From Pseudomonas nitroreducens (GTDB taxonomy: Bacteria; Pseudomonadota; Gammaproteobacteria; Pseudomonadales; Pseudomonadaceae), in NCBI RefSeq assembly GCF_014204515.1, contig NZ_JACHLI010000010.1:124001-188000 (forward strand): a DNA stretch of 64,000 nucleotides, written 5' to 3'. Position numbers and translations under genes: made by a program. How positions within the stretch are numbered: the stretch's first letter is position 1; the number at the start of each line of letters is the position of its first letter. A model generated the notes under the pieces. It had not been told where the DNA came from. It did no database searches and worked only from the letters and a program-made list of their open reading frames with translations. Shown here piece by piece: positions 41,356 through 50,344 of this stretch.

Positions 41356-44073
41356 ATGCTGTTCAAACACTTCGGCCGGCGCCTGCTGGCCTTGTTCGAC
41401 CACGGCCTGAGCCGTCATTTCCGCCGCCAGGCGGTGCTCGAACTGCTGCGCAACGGTACTGCCCGCGGCAGCCTGCCACCCGACTTCGTCCGTCAGCTGG
41501 CCAGCGCCGCCGAACAGGACGCGGACCAGCTCTACCGGCAATTCCACAGCCACCCCGAAGGCCTCGACGCGGAGGTCGTCGAACGCCAGCGCGAACGTTT
41601 CGGCGCCAACCTGGTGGACCAGGAGAAACCCGTCTCGCCCCTGCTGCACCTGTGGTGGTGCTACCGCAATCCGTTCAACCTGCTGCTCAGCCTGCTGGCA
41701 CTGGTGTCCTGGCTCACCGAGGACGCCGTCGCGGCCACGGTGATCGGCAGCATGGTGCTGATCTCCACGCTGCTGCGCTTCTTCCAGGAGTCGCGTTCCA
41801 ATCGCGCCGCCGAACGCCTCAAGGCGCTGGTGAGCAACACCGCCAGCGTGCTGCGGCCGGGGCTGCCCGGAGCCGACCGGCGCGGCGCCGTCGAGGTGCC
41901 GTTCCGCGACCTGGTGCCCGGCGACGTGGTGCTGCTGTCGGCCGGCGACATGATCCCGGCCGACCTGCGCGTGCTGGCGGCCAAGGACCTGTTCGTCAGC
42001 CAGGCCGCCATCACCGGCGAATCGCTGCCGGTGGAGAAGTACGCCGAGCCCCATCGCGGCGCCGCCGGCAGCCCGCTGGAGCGCGAGAACCTGTGCTTCA
42101 TGGGCACCAGCGTGGTCAGCGGCAGCGCCCGCGCGCTGGTGGTGGGCACCGGCCAGAGCACCTACTTCGGCAACCTCGCCGAACGCGTGATCAGCACCGA
42201 CCGCGAGCCCACCGCCTTCCAGCAGGGCGTGAACAAGGTCAGCTGGCTGCTGATCCGCTTCATGCTGGTGATGGCGCCCCTGGTGCTGCTGCTCAACGGC
42301 TTCACCAAGGGCGACTGGCTGGAAGCCTCGCTGTTCGCGCTGTCCATCGCCGTCGGCCTGACCCCGGAAATGCTCCCGATGATCGTCACCTCGACGCTGG
42401 CCAAGGGCGCGGTGGTGCTGTCGCGCAAGAAGGTGATCGTCAAGCGCCTCGATGCGATCCAGAACTTCGGCGCCATGGACGTCCTGTGCACCGACAAGAC
42501 CGGCACCCTGACCCAGGACCGCATCGTGCTGGAGCGCCACACCGACGTACTCGGCCAGCCCTGCGAGGCGGTGCTCGACGCGGCCTGGCTGAACAGCCAC
42601 CACCAGACCGGCCTGAAGAACCTGCTCGACGTCGCCGTGCTGGAGCACGCCGCCCCCGAGCGCGAGCAGCGCCTCGGAGCGGCTTTCGCCAAGGTCGACG
42701 AGATCCCCTTCGACTTCCAGCGCCGGCGCATGTCGGTGGTGGTCGGCGAACGGGGTGACGGGCACCAGCTGATCTGCAAGGGCGCGCTGGAGGAAATCCT
42801 CGCGGTATGCAGCCGGGTACGCCTCGGCGATCAGGAGCAGGCGCTGGACGCCGGCCTGCTGCGGCGCATCCGCGCGCACACCGCCAGCCTCAACGACGAA
42901 GGGCTGCGGGTGGTCGCGGTGGCGGTGAAGCAGCTTCCGTCCGGGCAGCAGCACTACCAGGTGGCGGACGAGAGCGATCTGCTGCTGATCGGCTACATCG
43001 CCTTCCTCGATCCCCCCAAGGAAACCACCGCCGCCGCCCTGCGCGCGCTGGCCGCACAGGGCGTGGCGGTGAAGGTGCTGACGGGCGACAACGAGCGGGT
43101 CACCCGGCGTGTCTGCCGCGAAGTCGGCCTGTCCATCGACGGCATGCTGCTGGGCAGCGACATCGACGCCCTCGGCGACCGCCAGCTGGGCGAGCGCGCC
43201 GCACAGTGCAACCTGTTCGCCCGCCTCACCCCGGCGCACAAGGAGCGCATCGTCCGTCTGCTGCGCCAGCGCGGCCACGTGGTCGGCTTCATGGGCGACG
43301 GCATCAACGACGCGCCGGCCCTGCGCGCTGCCGACGTCGGCATCTCGGTGGACTCGGCGGTGGACATCGCCAAGGAAGCGGCCGACATCATCCTCCTGGA
43401 AAAGAGCCTGATGGTGCTGGAGGCCGGCGTGCTGGAGGGGCGCAAGACCTTCGCCAACATGCTCAAGTACATCAAGATGACCGCCAGCTCCAACTTCGGC
43501 AACGTGTTCAGCGTGCTGGTGGCGAGCGCCTTCCTGCCCTTCCTGCCGATGCTGCCGTTGCATCTGCTGGTGCAGAACCTGCTGTACGACGTATCGCAGA
43601 CCGCCATTCCCTTCGACAACGTCGACCCCGAGCAACTGCGCAAGCCGCAGCGCTGGAAGGCCGATGAGATCGGGCGCTTCATGCTGTTCTTCGGCCCGCT
43701 CAGCTCGATCTTCGACATCCTCACCTACGTGCTGATGTGGTACGTCTTCGCCGCCAACACGCCCGACCAGCAGACGCTGTTCCAGTCCGGCTGGTTCGTC
43801 GAGGGGCTGCTCTCGCAGACCCTGGTGGTGCACCTGATCCGCACCCGCAGGCTGCCCTTCGTCCAGAGCCGCGCCGCCTGGCCGTTGCTGGCGATGACCC
43901 TGGCGATAGTCGCCATCGGCCTGCTGCTGCCGATGTCGCCCCTGGCTGGCTACTTCAAGCTGCAGGCGCTGCCCTGGAGCTACTTCCCGTTCCTGCTGGC
44001 GATCCTGATCGGCTATGCCGGCGTCGTGCAGGCCATGAAGGGCTGGTTCACCCGCCGCTACGGCTGGCAGTGA
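41356..44073 (+). CDS. mgtA: Mg2+-importing P-type ATPase
   Basis: This 905-residue P3B ATPase has the phosphorylation motif DKTGTLT (Asp about 379), the membrane motif LTPEMLPMIV typical of MgtA/MgtB, TGES, and the hinge GDGINDAPAL (about 649). It imports Mg2+ into the cell. AGGAG supports the ATG at 41356; an upstream in-frame start at 41299 falls within the leader hairpins. Regulation is probably by the MgtL-like peptide. A 9-bp hairpin without T run follows the stop (44080-44101). Confidence 0.95.
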   Translation: MLFKHFGRRLLALFDHGLSRHFRRQAVLELLRNGTARGSLPPDFVRQLASAAEQDADQLYRQFHSHPEGLDAEVVERQRERFGANLVDQEKPVSPLLHLWWCYRNPFNLLLSLLALVSWLTEDAVAATVIGSMVLISTLLRFFQESRSNRAAERLKALVSNTASVLRPGLPGADRRGAVEVPFRDLVPGDVVLLSAGDMIPADLRVLAAKDLFVSQAAITGESLPVEKYAEPHRGAAGSPLERENLCFMGTSVVSGSARALVVGTGQSTYFGNLAERVISTDREPTAFQQGVNKVSWLLIRFMLVMAPLVLLLNGFTKGDWLEASLFALSIAVGLTPEMLPMIVTSTLAKGAVVLSRKKVIVKRLDAIQNFGAMDVLCTDKTGTLTQDRIVLERHTDVLGQPCEAVLDAAWLNSHHQTGLKNLLDVAVLEHAAPEREQRLGAAFAKVDEIPFDFQRRRMSVVVGERGDGHQLICKGALEEILAVCSRVRLGDQEQALDAGLLRRIRAHTASLNDEGLRVVAVAVKQLPSGQQHYQVADESDLLLIGYIAFLDPPKETTAAALRALAAQGVAVKVLTGDNERVTRRVCREVGLSIDGMLLGSDIDALGDRQLGERAAQCNLFARLTPAHKERIVRLLRQRGHVVGFMGDGINDAPALRAADVGISVDSAVDIAKEAADIILLEKSLMVLEAGVLEGRKTFANMLKYIKMTASSNFGNVFSVLVASAFLPFLPMLPLHLLVQNLLYDVSQTAIPFDNVDPEQLRKPQRWKADEIGRFMLFFGPLSSIFDILTYVLMWYVFAANTPDQQTLFQSGWFVEGLLSQTLVVHLIRTRRLPFVQSRAAWPLLAMTLAIVAIGLLLPMSPLAGYFKLQALPWSYFPFLLAILIGYAGVVQAMKGWFTRRYGWQ

Positions 44074-44079
44074 CCCGCA

Positions 44080-44101
44080 GGCGCCGCCTACGGGCGGCGC
44101 C
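44080..44101 (+). terminator. Hairpin after mgtA
   Basis: GGCGCCGCC (44080-44088) pairs with GGCGGCGCC (44093-44101) around TACG. No T run follows, so it is a weak terminator or an mRNA 3' protector. Confidence 0.4.
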
Positions 44102-44204
44102 ACTGGCTGGTATCCGGTTCGATACCAAGTGGATAACAAGTCACTCTCAATTTCCTCCCGCGCCGGCCGCAACGCCGGCTAACCAACACAACGGGAGACT
44201 TCTC

Positions 44205-44669
44205 ATGACCAGCATCAGCGCCGTCGGCAACACCAGCATCCGTTACGCCTCCACCACCGGCTCGACCACCAGCAGCGCCTCATCCACCCAGGACAGCACT
44301 GCCACCAGCAGCACCTCCCAGGCCGGTGCAAGTTCCGCTACCCAGGGCGCAGCAGGTGCCGGTGGCGCGGGCGGCACCAGCGACAGTTCCAGCAGCAGCT
44401 CCGACAGCACCCTGGAGAAACTCAAGCAGGCGGTAGAACAGGCGCAGAAGGAACTGCAGGAAGCCGAACAGGACCTGGCCAAGGCCAACCAGAGCGGCGG
44501 CAGCGAGAGCGATGAACAGCAGCAGGCGCGGATGATCGCCGTGCAGGCGGCCCAGGCGCGCGTGTCGGCCGCTTCCGCCGCCGTCGCGACTGCCACTGCC
44601 GCCTACTCCGAAGCGCTCACCGAATCGGGCAGCAGCACCAGTGGCAACAGCGTGAATACCACGGCCTGA
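44205..44669 (+). CDS. Ser/Ala/Thr-rich coiled-coil protein of unknown function
   Basis: This 154-residue protein has a low-complexity N-terminal half of Ser, Thr, Ala and Gly and a charged coiled coil (about 70-97: LEKLKQAVEQAQKELQEAEQ). A second Ala-rich helix (QAAQARVSAASAAVATATAAY) and a Ser-rich tail follow. There is no signal peptide and no Cys. GGGAG precedes the ATG at 44205. I recognise no family. It lies between mgtA and arnT on the same strand and may belong to the same stress response. Confidence 0.75.
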   Translation: MTSISAVGNTSIRYASTTGSTTSSASSTQDSTATSSTSQAGASSATQGAAGAGGAGGTSDSSSSSSDSTLEKLKQAVEQAQKELQEAEQDLAKANQSGGSESDEQQQARMIAVQAAQARVSAASAAVATATAAYSEALTESGSSTSGNSVNTTA

Positions 44670-44825
44670 TGCCGGGGCCAGGCGCCTCTTTGCATCCCCC
44701 GACCGAGTGGAATCCTGCAGCAATTCCGCTCGGGCAGGCGAAGCCCTCAGCCCCACCTAAGTCTCCCCTCGTAGTCTGGCCAGCACGCCTATCAGGGCAT
44801 GCCAGACCTTCGAGGAACCGACCCG

Positions 44826-46568
44826 ATGACGGACGCCACGCTCATCCCGCAGCGACTGCCGAAACCGCTCTATCCATCCGTCCAGGGCGCCCTGCCGGCG
44901 ATGGCCTACCCGGCGCTGCTGATTGCTTTCGCGTTGTTCTTCCTGGCGCCGCTGGGCCTGCACGGGCTATGGATACCCGACGAAACCCGCTATGCCCAGG
45001 CGGCCCAGGAACTGCTGCACGGCGGCAACTGGGTGGCGCCGCACTTCCTCGGGCTGCGCTATTTCGAGAAGCCCATTGGCGGCTACTGGCTGATCGCGCT
45101 CGGCCAGGCGATCTTCGGCGACAACCTGTTCGGCGCGCGCATCGCCTCGGCGCTGTGCACCGCGGCCACCGCCGGGCTGGTCTGGCTGCTGGGGCGCCGG
45201 CTGTGGAACGACGCCTGGAAGAGCTGGAGCGCCAGCCTGCTCTACCTGAGTTTCGGCCTCAGCGCCGGGCAGGCGGGTTACGCCAATATCGATCCGCAAC
45301 TGACGCTGTGGCTGACCCTGGGCCTGTTCGCCTGCTGGTTCGCCCTGGAGAGCGAGCAGCCGCGTGAGCGCTGGGCGGGTTGGGCGCTGCTGGGCGTGGC
45401 CTGCGCCATGGGTTTCATGACCAAGGGTTTTCTCGCCTGGCTGCTGCCGGTGATCGTGGTGGCGCCCTATGCGGTGTTGCACAAGCGCTGGCGTGAACTG
45501 CTGCGCGGCGGGCCGCTGGCGATCCTGCTGGCGGTACTGCCGAGCCTGCCGTGGGCCATTGCGGTGCACCGGCGCGAGGCGGACTTCTGGCAGTTCTTCT
45601 TCTGGAACGAACACATCCGCCGCTTCGCCGGCAGCAATGCCCAGCATGCCGCGCCATTCTGGTTCTTCGTCCCGCTGCTGTTCGCCGGCGCCCTGCCCTG
45701 GGCCCTGCTGCTGGTGCCCAGCCTCAGGCGCGCCTGGCGCGAGCGCAGGGATGCGCGCGTGGCCTACCTCGGCCTGTGGTTCGCCATGCCCTTCCTGTTC
45801 TTCAGCCTGAGCAAGGGCAAGCTGCCGACCTACATCCTGCCGTGTTTCGTGCCGCTGGCCTTGCTGATGGCCCACACGCTGGTGGACAAGCTGCGTCAGC
45901 GCGATGTCTTCGCCGTCAGCGGCAACGGCCTGCTCAACTTCGTACTGGGCGGTGCGGCGCTGCTCGGCGTACTGGTGCTGCAGGTGGTGCACCCGGTCTA
46001 CAGCCAGCAGCCGCTGCCGCTGTGCCTGGCCCTGCTGGTCTGCCTGGCCTGGGCCGCCTGCGGCTTCCTGCAGTGGCTGCGGCCGACCCGCTACTGGTTC
46101 GCTCCGGCGATCGGGCTCTGGGTGCTGATCGCCCTGCTGCCGCCGGCCATGCCGCTGTCGGTGGTGGATAACAAGATGCCGGACCAGTTCATCGCCCGCC
46201 ACCTGGGCGAGCTGCAGGCAGCCAAGAGCCTGCTCAGCAACGAACTGGGCGCGGCCTCGGCACTGGCCTGGCGCCTGGATCGCCGCGACGTGACCCTGCT
46301 GGATGTGCAAGGCGAGCTGCAGTACGGCCTCTCCTACCTCGACGCCAGCGAGCGCAAGGTTGCTTCCGCGGAGGTCAGCCGGTGGCTGGCACAGCATGCG
46401 ACGCAAGGCCCGGTCGGCATGGTGCTGAGCCTTTCCGGCAAGACCGGCGCGCAGGTGCCGGGCTGGATTCCGCCGGGCGCGGCAGTCTACCGGGAGAACA
46501 ACCTGCTGATCGTCATCACTCCCGCGCGCCTCGCGCCAACCCTGGCCGGGAGCGTGCCGGGCAACTGA
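44826..46568 (+). CDS. arnT: Lipid A 4-amino-4-deoxy-L-arabinose transferase
   Basis: This 580-residue GT83 membrane glycosyltransferase is very like ArnT of P. aeruginosa: FLAPLGLHGLWIPDETRYAQAAQE (the catalytic Asp-Glu loop), PHFLGLRYFEKPIGGYW, and FFFWNEHIRRFAG. ArnT moves L-Ara4N from undecaprenyl phosphate to lipid A, giving resistance to polymyxins. Here it stands alone, without the other arn genes, so donor synthesis must be encoded elsewhere. GAGGAA precedes the ATG at 44826. It sits in the mgtC/mgtA region, matching the usual PmrA/PhoP co-regulation. Confidence 0.92.
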   Translation: MTDATLIPQRLPKPLYPSVQGALPAMAYPALLIAFALFFLAPLGLHGLWIPDETRYAQAAQELLHGGNWVAPHFLGLRYFEKPIGGYWLIALGQAIFGDNLFGARIASALCTAATAGLVWLLGRRLWNDAWKSWSASLLYLSFGLSAGQAGYANIDPQLTLWLTLGLFACWFALESEQPRERWAGWALLGVACAMGFMTKGFLAWLLPVIVVAPYAVLHKRWRELLRGGPLAILLAVLPSLPWAIAVHRREADFWQFFFWNEHIRRFAGSNAQHAAPFWFFVPLLFAGALPWALLLVPSLRRAWRERRDARVAYLGLWFAMPFLFFSLSKGKLPTYILPCFVPLALLMAHTLVDKLRQRDVFAVSGNGLLNFVLGGAALLGVLVLQVVHPVYSQQPLPLCLALLVCLAWAACGFLQWLRPTRYWFAPAIGLWVLIALLPPAMPLSVVDNKMPDQFIARHLGELQAAKSLLSNELGAASALAWRLDRRDVTLLDVQGELQYGLSYLDASERKVASAEVSRWLAQHATQGPVGMVLSLSGKTGAQVPGWIPPGAAVYRENNLLIVITPARLAPTLAGSVPGN

Positions 46569-46578
46569 GCCCAAGCTT

Positions 46579-46606
46579 GCCGCCCATCCCTGGCGAGATG
46601 GGCGGC
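46579..46606. terminator. Hairpin between convergent arnT and oxidase genes
   Basis: GCCGCCCATC (46579-46588) pairs with GATGGGCGGC (46597-46606). No T run on either strand; it may serve both genes weakly. Confidence 0.4.
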
Positions 46607-46612
46607 GCGCCC

Positions 46613-47899
46613 TCAGAGCACGGCATCGAGCAGCCGGTACCAGGCGATGCCGACACCGAGGTAGAGACGCTGCAGGCCATGGAAGGGAATCGGCCGCAGC
46701 GGCGTGACCGGGAAGGGAAACGCCTGCTCGCGGTCCAGCAGACGCTGCGCCAGGTGCCGGCCGAGGGTCGAGGCCATGGCGATGCCGCGACCGTTGTAGC
46801 CCAGCAGGATGCTCAGGTTCGGCGCCGGCTCGTGCAGGCGCGGCATGAAGTCCGGCGTCAGCGATACTCGGCCGCTCCACTGGTACTCGAACTCGACCTC
46901 GGCCAACTGCGGGAACAGGCCCAGCAGCGAGCGCTTGAGGTGCGTCCAGTCCCCCGGCGAACGCGGCTCGGCGAAGGGGCCACGGCCGCCCAGCAGTAGC
47001 CGGCCACGGGCATCCTGCTTGAAGTACAGCAACAGCCGGCGGGCGTCCGAGCAGACTTCGCCATTGGGCAGCACGCTGCGCCGCAGGTTGTCCGGCAGGG
47101 GCTTGGTGGCGACGATGAAGCTGTTGGCGGCGATCACCGTCTGCCGCAGTTTCGGCCAGAGGTCGTCGCTGTAGCCGTTGGTGGCGAGGATCACCCGCTC
47201 GGCGGTGAGCGTGCGCTGCGTATCGGTGGTCAGCTGCCAGCCGCTGCCATGACGGCGCAGGCCGGTCACGCGGTTGTGGCCGTGTATCTGGACACCCTCG
47301 CTCAACGCGGCGCGAGCCAGTCCCCGGGCATAGCTCAGCGGTTGCACGCTGCCGGCACGCGGGTCGACCCAGGCGCCGAGGTAGTCGTTGCTGCCGATGC
47401 GCCGGGCGACGCTGCTCTTGTCCAGCATCTCCACCGGCACGCCGCACTGGCGCCACTGCTCGGCGCGCTTCTCGATGGCGCGCAGGGCAGCCGGCGAGGC
47501 AGCCGGCTGAATCCAGCCCTGGCGGGTGGCCTCGCAGTCGATGTCGTAGCGGCGGATCAGCTCAAAAACCTCATCGGCGGCGCCACCGGCGACCTCGATC
47601 AGGCGCTCGGCCTGGTCGCCGCCGAACATCCGGCGCAGGTCGTCGGGGTCGTGCTTGAGGCCCGGAATCACCTGCCCGCCGTTGCGCCCGGAGGCGCCCC
47701 AGCCCGGCTCGCCGCCATCCAGTACGCAGACGCGCACGCCGCTGCGCGCCAGGTGCAGCGCGGTAACCAGCCCGGTGTAGCCAGCGCCTACGATGGCGAC
47801 GTCGACCTGTTTGTCGTCCGCCAGCGCCGGTGTCGCCGGCGCCGGGTTCGCCGTGGCCGCCCACAGCGAGGGCGGCAGTGTCAGGGGCTGGGCGTTCAT
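46613..47899 (-). CDS. FAD-dependent amine/amino-acid oxidase (DAO family)
   Basis: This 428-residue flavoprotein has the dinucleotide motif VAIVGAGYTGLVTALHLARSG (about 33-53) and the pattern GWGASGRNGGQVIPGLKHD of PuuB/OrdL gamma-glutamylputrescine oxidase-like proteins. A C-terminal GYNGRGIAMAS FAD contact is present. It likely oxidises the amine or amino acid brought in by the ABC transporter. Its ATG overlaps the ATPase stop as ATGA. Last gene of a four-gene operon. Confidence 0.9.
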   Translation of the reverse strand: MNAQPLTLPPSLWAATANPAPATPALADDKQVDVAIVGAGYTGLVTALHLARSGVRVCVLDGGEPGWGASGRNGGQVIPGLKHDPDDLRRMFGGDQAERLIEVAGGAADEVFELIRRYDIDCEATRQGWIQPAASPAALRAIEKRAEQWRQCGVPVEMLDKSSVARRIGSNDYLGAWVDPRAGSVQPLSYARGLARAALSEGVQIHGHNRVTGLRRHGSGWQLTTDTQRTLTAERVILATNGYSDDLWPKLRQTVIAANSFIVATKPLPDNLRRSVLPNGEVCSDARRLLLYFKQDARGRLLLGGRGPFAEPRSPGDWTHLKRSLLGLFPQLAEVEFEYQWSGRVSLTPDFMPRLHEPAPNLSILLGYNGRGIAMASTLGRHLAQRLLDREQAFPFPVTPLRPIPFHGLQRLYLGVGIAWYRLLDAVL

Positions 47900-48639
47900 G
47901 CCTGGCCTCCGTCGGTGTTGAGCAGGCGGCGGAGGAATTCCTGGGTGCGCGGCTGGCTCGGCGCGCCGAGCACATCCTTGGCCGCGCCCTCCTCGACGAT
48001 GCGCCCGCCATAGAGGAAGCACACCTTGTCGGCGACTTCGCGGGCAAAGCCCATCTCATGGGTCACCACCACCATGGTCATGCCTTCGTCGGCGAGCTTG
48101 CGCATCACCGCCAGCACTTCGCCGACCAGCTCCGGGTCCAGCGCCGAGGTCGGCTCGTCGAACAGGATCGCCTTGGGCCGCATGGCCAGGGCGCGGGCGA
48201 TGGCCACACGCTGCTGCTGGCCGCCGGAGAGTTCGTCCGGGTAGGCGTCCATGCGATGGCCGAGGCCGACTTTCTCCAGCAGCGCACGGGCGTGCTCGCG
48301 GGCCTCGTCGGGGCGTTCCTTCTTCACGTAGATCGGCCCTTCCATGACGTTCTGCAGCGCCGTGCGATGGGGGAACAGGTTGAAGCGCTGGAACACCATC
48401 GCCACCTGGGTGCGGATTTCATGGATGGACTTGGCGTGGCGGTCGACGCGTTCCTGGCCGACCAGGATGTCGCCACCCTCGTAGGTTTCCAGGCCGTTGA
48501 TGCAGCGCAGCAGGGTCGACTTGCCCGAGCCGGACGGGCCGATCAGGCACACCACCTGGCCGCTCTCCACCGACAGGTCGATGCCTTCGAGGACGCGGGT
48601 GCTGCCGTAGCTTTTGTGCAGCGACTGGATGCGGATCAT
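47896..48639 (-). CDS. Polar amino-acid ABC transporter ATPase
   Basis: This 247-residue GlnQ/HisP-type ATPase has Walker A GPSGSGKSTLLRCINGLE, signature LSGGQQQRVAIARALA and Walker B ILFDEPTSALDPE. It overlaps the permease gene upstream and the oxidase gene downstream by ATGA, so the three are translationally coupled. Confidence 0.93.
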   Translation of the reverse strand: MIRIQSLHKSYGSTRVLEGIDLSVESGQVVCLIGPSGSGKSTLLRCINGLETYEGGDILVGQERVDRHAKSIHEIRTQVAMVFQRFNLFPHRTALQNVMEGPIYVKKERPDEAREHARALLEKVGLGHRMDAYPDELSGGQQQRVAIARALAMRPKAILFDEPTSALDPELVGEVLAVMRKLADEGMTMVVVTHEMGFAREVADKVCFLYGGRIVEEGAAKDVLGAPSQPRTQEFLRRLLNTDGGQA

Positions 48640-49298
48640 GCTTTCTTCCTCGTGGCGATGCGCGCTTCGAGGCGGCGCAGGGCGAACGACAGCGGCAGGC
48701 TCAGGGCCAGGTAGAGCAAGGCCACCAGGCTGTAGACGGTCATGTTCTCGAAGGTCGAGGAAGCGATCAGCTGGCCGGCGCGGGTCATCTCGGCGACGGT
48801 GATGGTGGACACCAGCGAGGAGTCCTTGAGCATCATCACCAGGGTGTTGCCGTAGGGCGGCAGGGCGATGCGGAAGGCCTGCGGCAGCACCACCCGGCGC
48901 ATGATCATCGGGCCGCGCATGCCGAAGGACTCGGCGGCCTCGATCTGCCCCTGCTGGATGGCCTGGATACCGGCGCGGAAGTTCTCCGCCTGGTACGCCG
49001 AGTAGGCGATGCCCAGGCCGATGATGCCGGCCTGCAGGGCGCTGAGCTGCACGCCGAAGTCCGGCAGCACGAAGTAGATGTAGAACAGCTGCACGATGAT
49101 CGGCAGGCCGCGGATGATGTTCACCGCGGAGATGGCGAACAGCGCGACGGCGCGCACCTTCGACACCATCATCAGGGCGAAGGCCAGGCCGATGAGCGAG
49201 CTGAGCAGGAACGAGGCGACCGTGACCTGCACGGTGACCACCGCGCCATTCAGGAGAATGGGCAGGAAGTCCAGGGCATTCTGGAAAAACATGGGCAT
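48636..49298 (-). CDS. Polar amino-acid ABC transporter permease
   Basis: This 220-residue protein of the HisMQ/GlnP type has five membrane segments and the EAA loop (QIEAAESFGMRGPMIMRRVVLPQA). Starts at 49298 (MPMFFQNALDF) or 49292 are both possible; GGAC lies upstream. Only one permease gene is present, so it probably works as a homodimer. Confidence 0.9.
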   Translation of the reverse strand: MPMFFQNALDFLPILLNGAVVTVQVTVASFLLSSLIGLAFALMMVSKVRAVALFAISAVNIIRGLPIIVQLFYIYFVLPDFGVQLSALQAGIIGLGIAYSAYQAENFRAGIQAIQQGQIEAAESFGMRGPMIMRRVVLPQAFRIALPPYGNTLVMMLKDSSLVSTITVAEMTRAGQLIASSTFENMTVYSLVALLYLALSLPLSFALRRLEARIATRKKA

Positions 49299-49401
49299 GT
49301 CCGTGGGCGTGATTCGGAGGCGGCCGTCGCCCTTCACCGGGCGCAGGGCTGCGGCGAAAGGCGCGGGTAAGGCTTGGGAAAAGGCGTAGCGAAGGCGGAC
49401 G

Positions 49402-50160
49402 TCAGTCCAGGTGCCACTTGCCGATGATGCCGGCCAGGGTGCCGTCGGCCTTGATGCTGGCGATGCCCTTGTTGACCTGGGCAAGCAGCTGCGGATCGCC
49501 CTGGCGCAGGATCAGGCAGACCTCGCCCTTGATCTGCGGCTGGTAGCTGTCCACCAGGCGGACCTTCTTCAGGCTGCCCTTGGCCATCTGGTAGGCGAGG
49601 ATCGGGTGGTCGCCGAAGCCGGCCTTGATGCGGCCCAGGGCCAGGTCGCGGGTGAGGTCGGCGAGGGAGTCGTAGCCGCGCACTTCCTTGAAGATGCCGC
49701 GCTTGTTCAGCGCGTCGATGAAGATGGTGCCGACCTGGGCGCCGACGACCTCGCCCTTGAAGTCATCCATGCTGGTGTAGGCCTTGTCATCGTCGGCGCG
49801 CACCACCAGGCCTTCACCGTACTCGAACACCGGGTCGGAGTACTGCACCACCTTTTCGCGCTCGGGGGTGCGCAGCATGGCGGCGGAGATCAGGTCGATC
49901 TTCTTCGCGGTGAGCGAGGGAATCAGCGCGGCGAAGGTAGTCTGGGCGATCTCCACGTCGAAGCCGCCGGCCTTGGCCACGGCCTGGGCGGAGTCGACCA
50001 TCATGCCCTGGATGCTGTTGGTCTTGATGTCGAGGAAGGTGAACGGCACGCCGGTGGCGGTGGCGCCGACCTTCAGGGTTTCGGCCTGGGCGGCCAGGGA
50101 TGCCGCACAGCTGGCGACGAGCGCGAGAGCGCAGGAAAACACGCGGAGGCGAGGATGCAT
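49402..50160 (-). CDS. Amino-acid ABC transporter substrate-binding protein
   Basis: This 252-residue periplasmic protein has a signal peptide cleaved after AAQA (residue 26) and the SBP family 3 signature (VDSAQAVAKAGGFDVEIAQTTFAALIPSLTAKKIDLISAAM region). First gene of the operon, about 100 bases before the permease gene. The presence of an oxidase gene downstream suggests a modified or D-amino acid or polyamine derivative as ligand, but this is not settled. Confidence 0.92.
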   Translation of the reverse strand: MHPRLRVFSCALALVASCAASLAAQAETLKVGATATGVPFTFLDIKTNSIQGMMVDSAQAVAKAGGFDVEIAQTTFAALIPSLTAKKIDLISAAMLRTPEREKVVQYSDPVFEYGEGLVVRADDDKAYTSMDDFKGEVVGAQVGTIFIDALNKRGIFKEVRGYDSLADLTRDLALGRIKAGFGDHPILAYQMAKGSLKKVRLVDSYQPQIKGEVCLILRQGDPQLLAQVNKGIASIKADGTLAGIIGKWHLD

Positions 50161-50303
50161 TGGTGAACTCCCATTTGACGCGGATTATTGTCTTTATGCG
50201 TTATGGATAGCCTCGTATCGGCAGGAGGCGTTGACCGCAATATAAATGATTTACAAGAATCGTAAAGAGATTTATAAATATCGCATATCGATACTTAAAG
50301 CCT

Positions 50304-50318
50304 GAATCAGCCTGATTC
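50304..50318. promoter_or_regulatory. Palindromic operator candidate before the IclR gene
   Basis: GAATCAG-C-CTGATTC is a perfect 15-bp palindrome ending 26 bases before the IclR ATG. The divergent region (50161-50344) is AT-rich and also holds TTTAC-N7-GTAAA. Either could be the IclR site. Confidence 0.5.
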
Positions 50319-50344
50319 TGCTCAAGGACGCCCAAGGACAAGAA

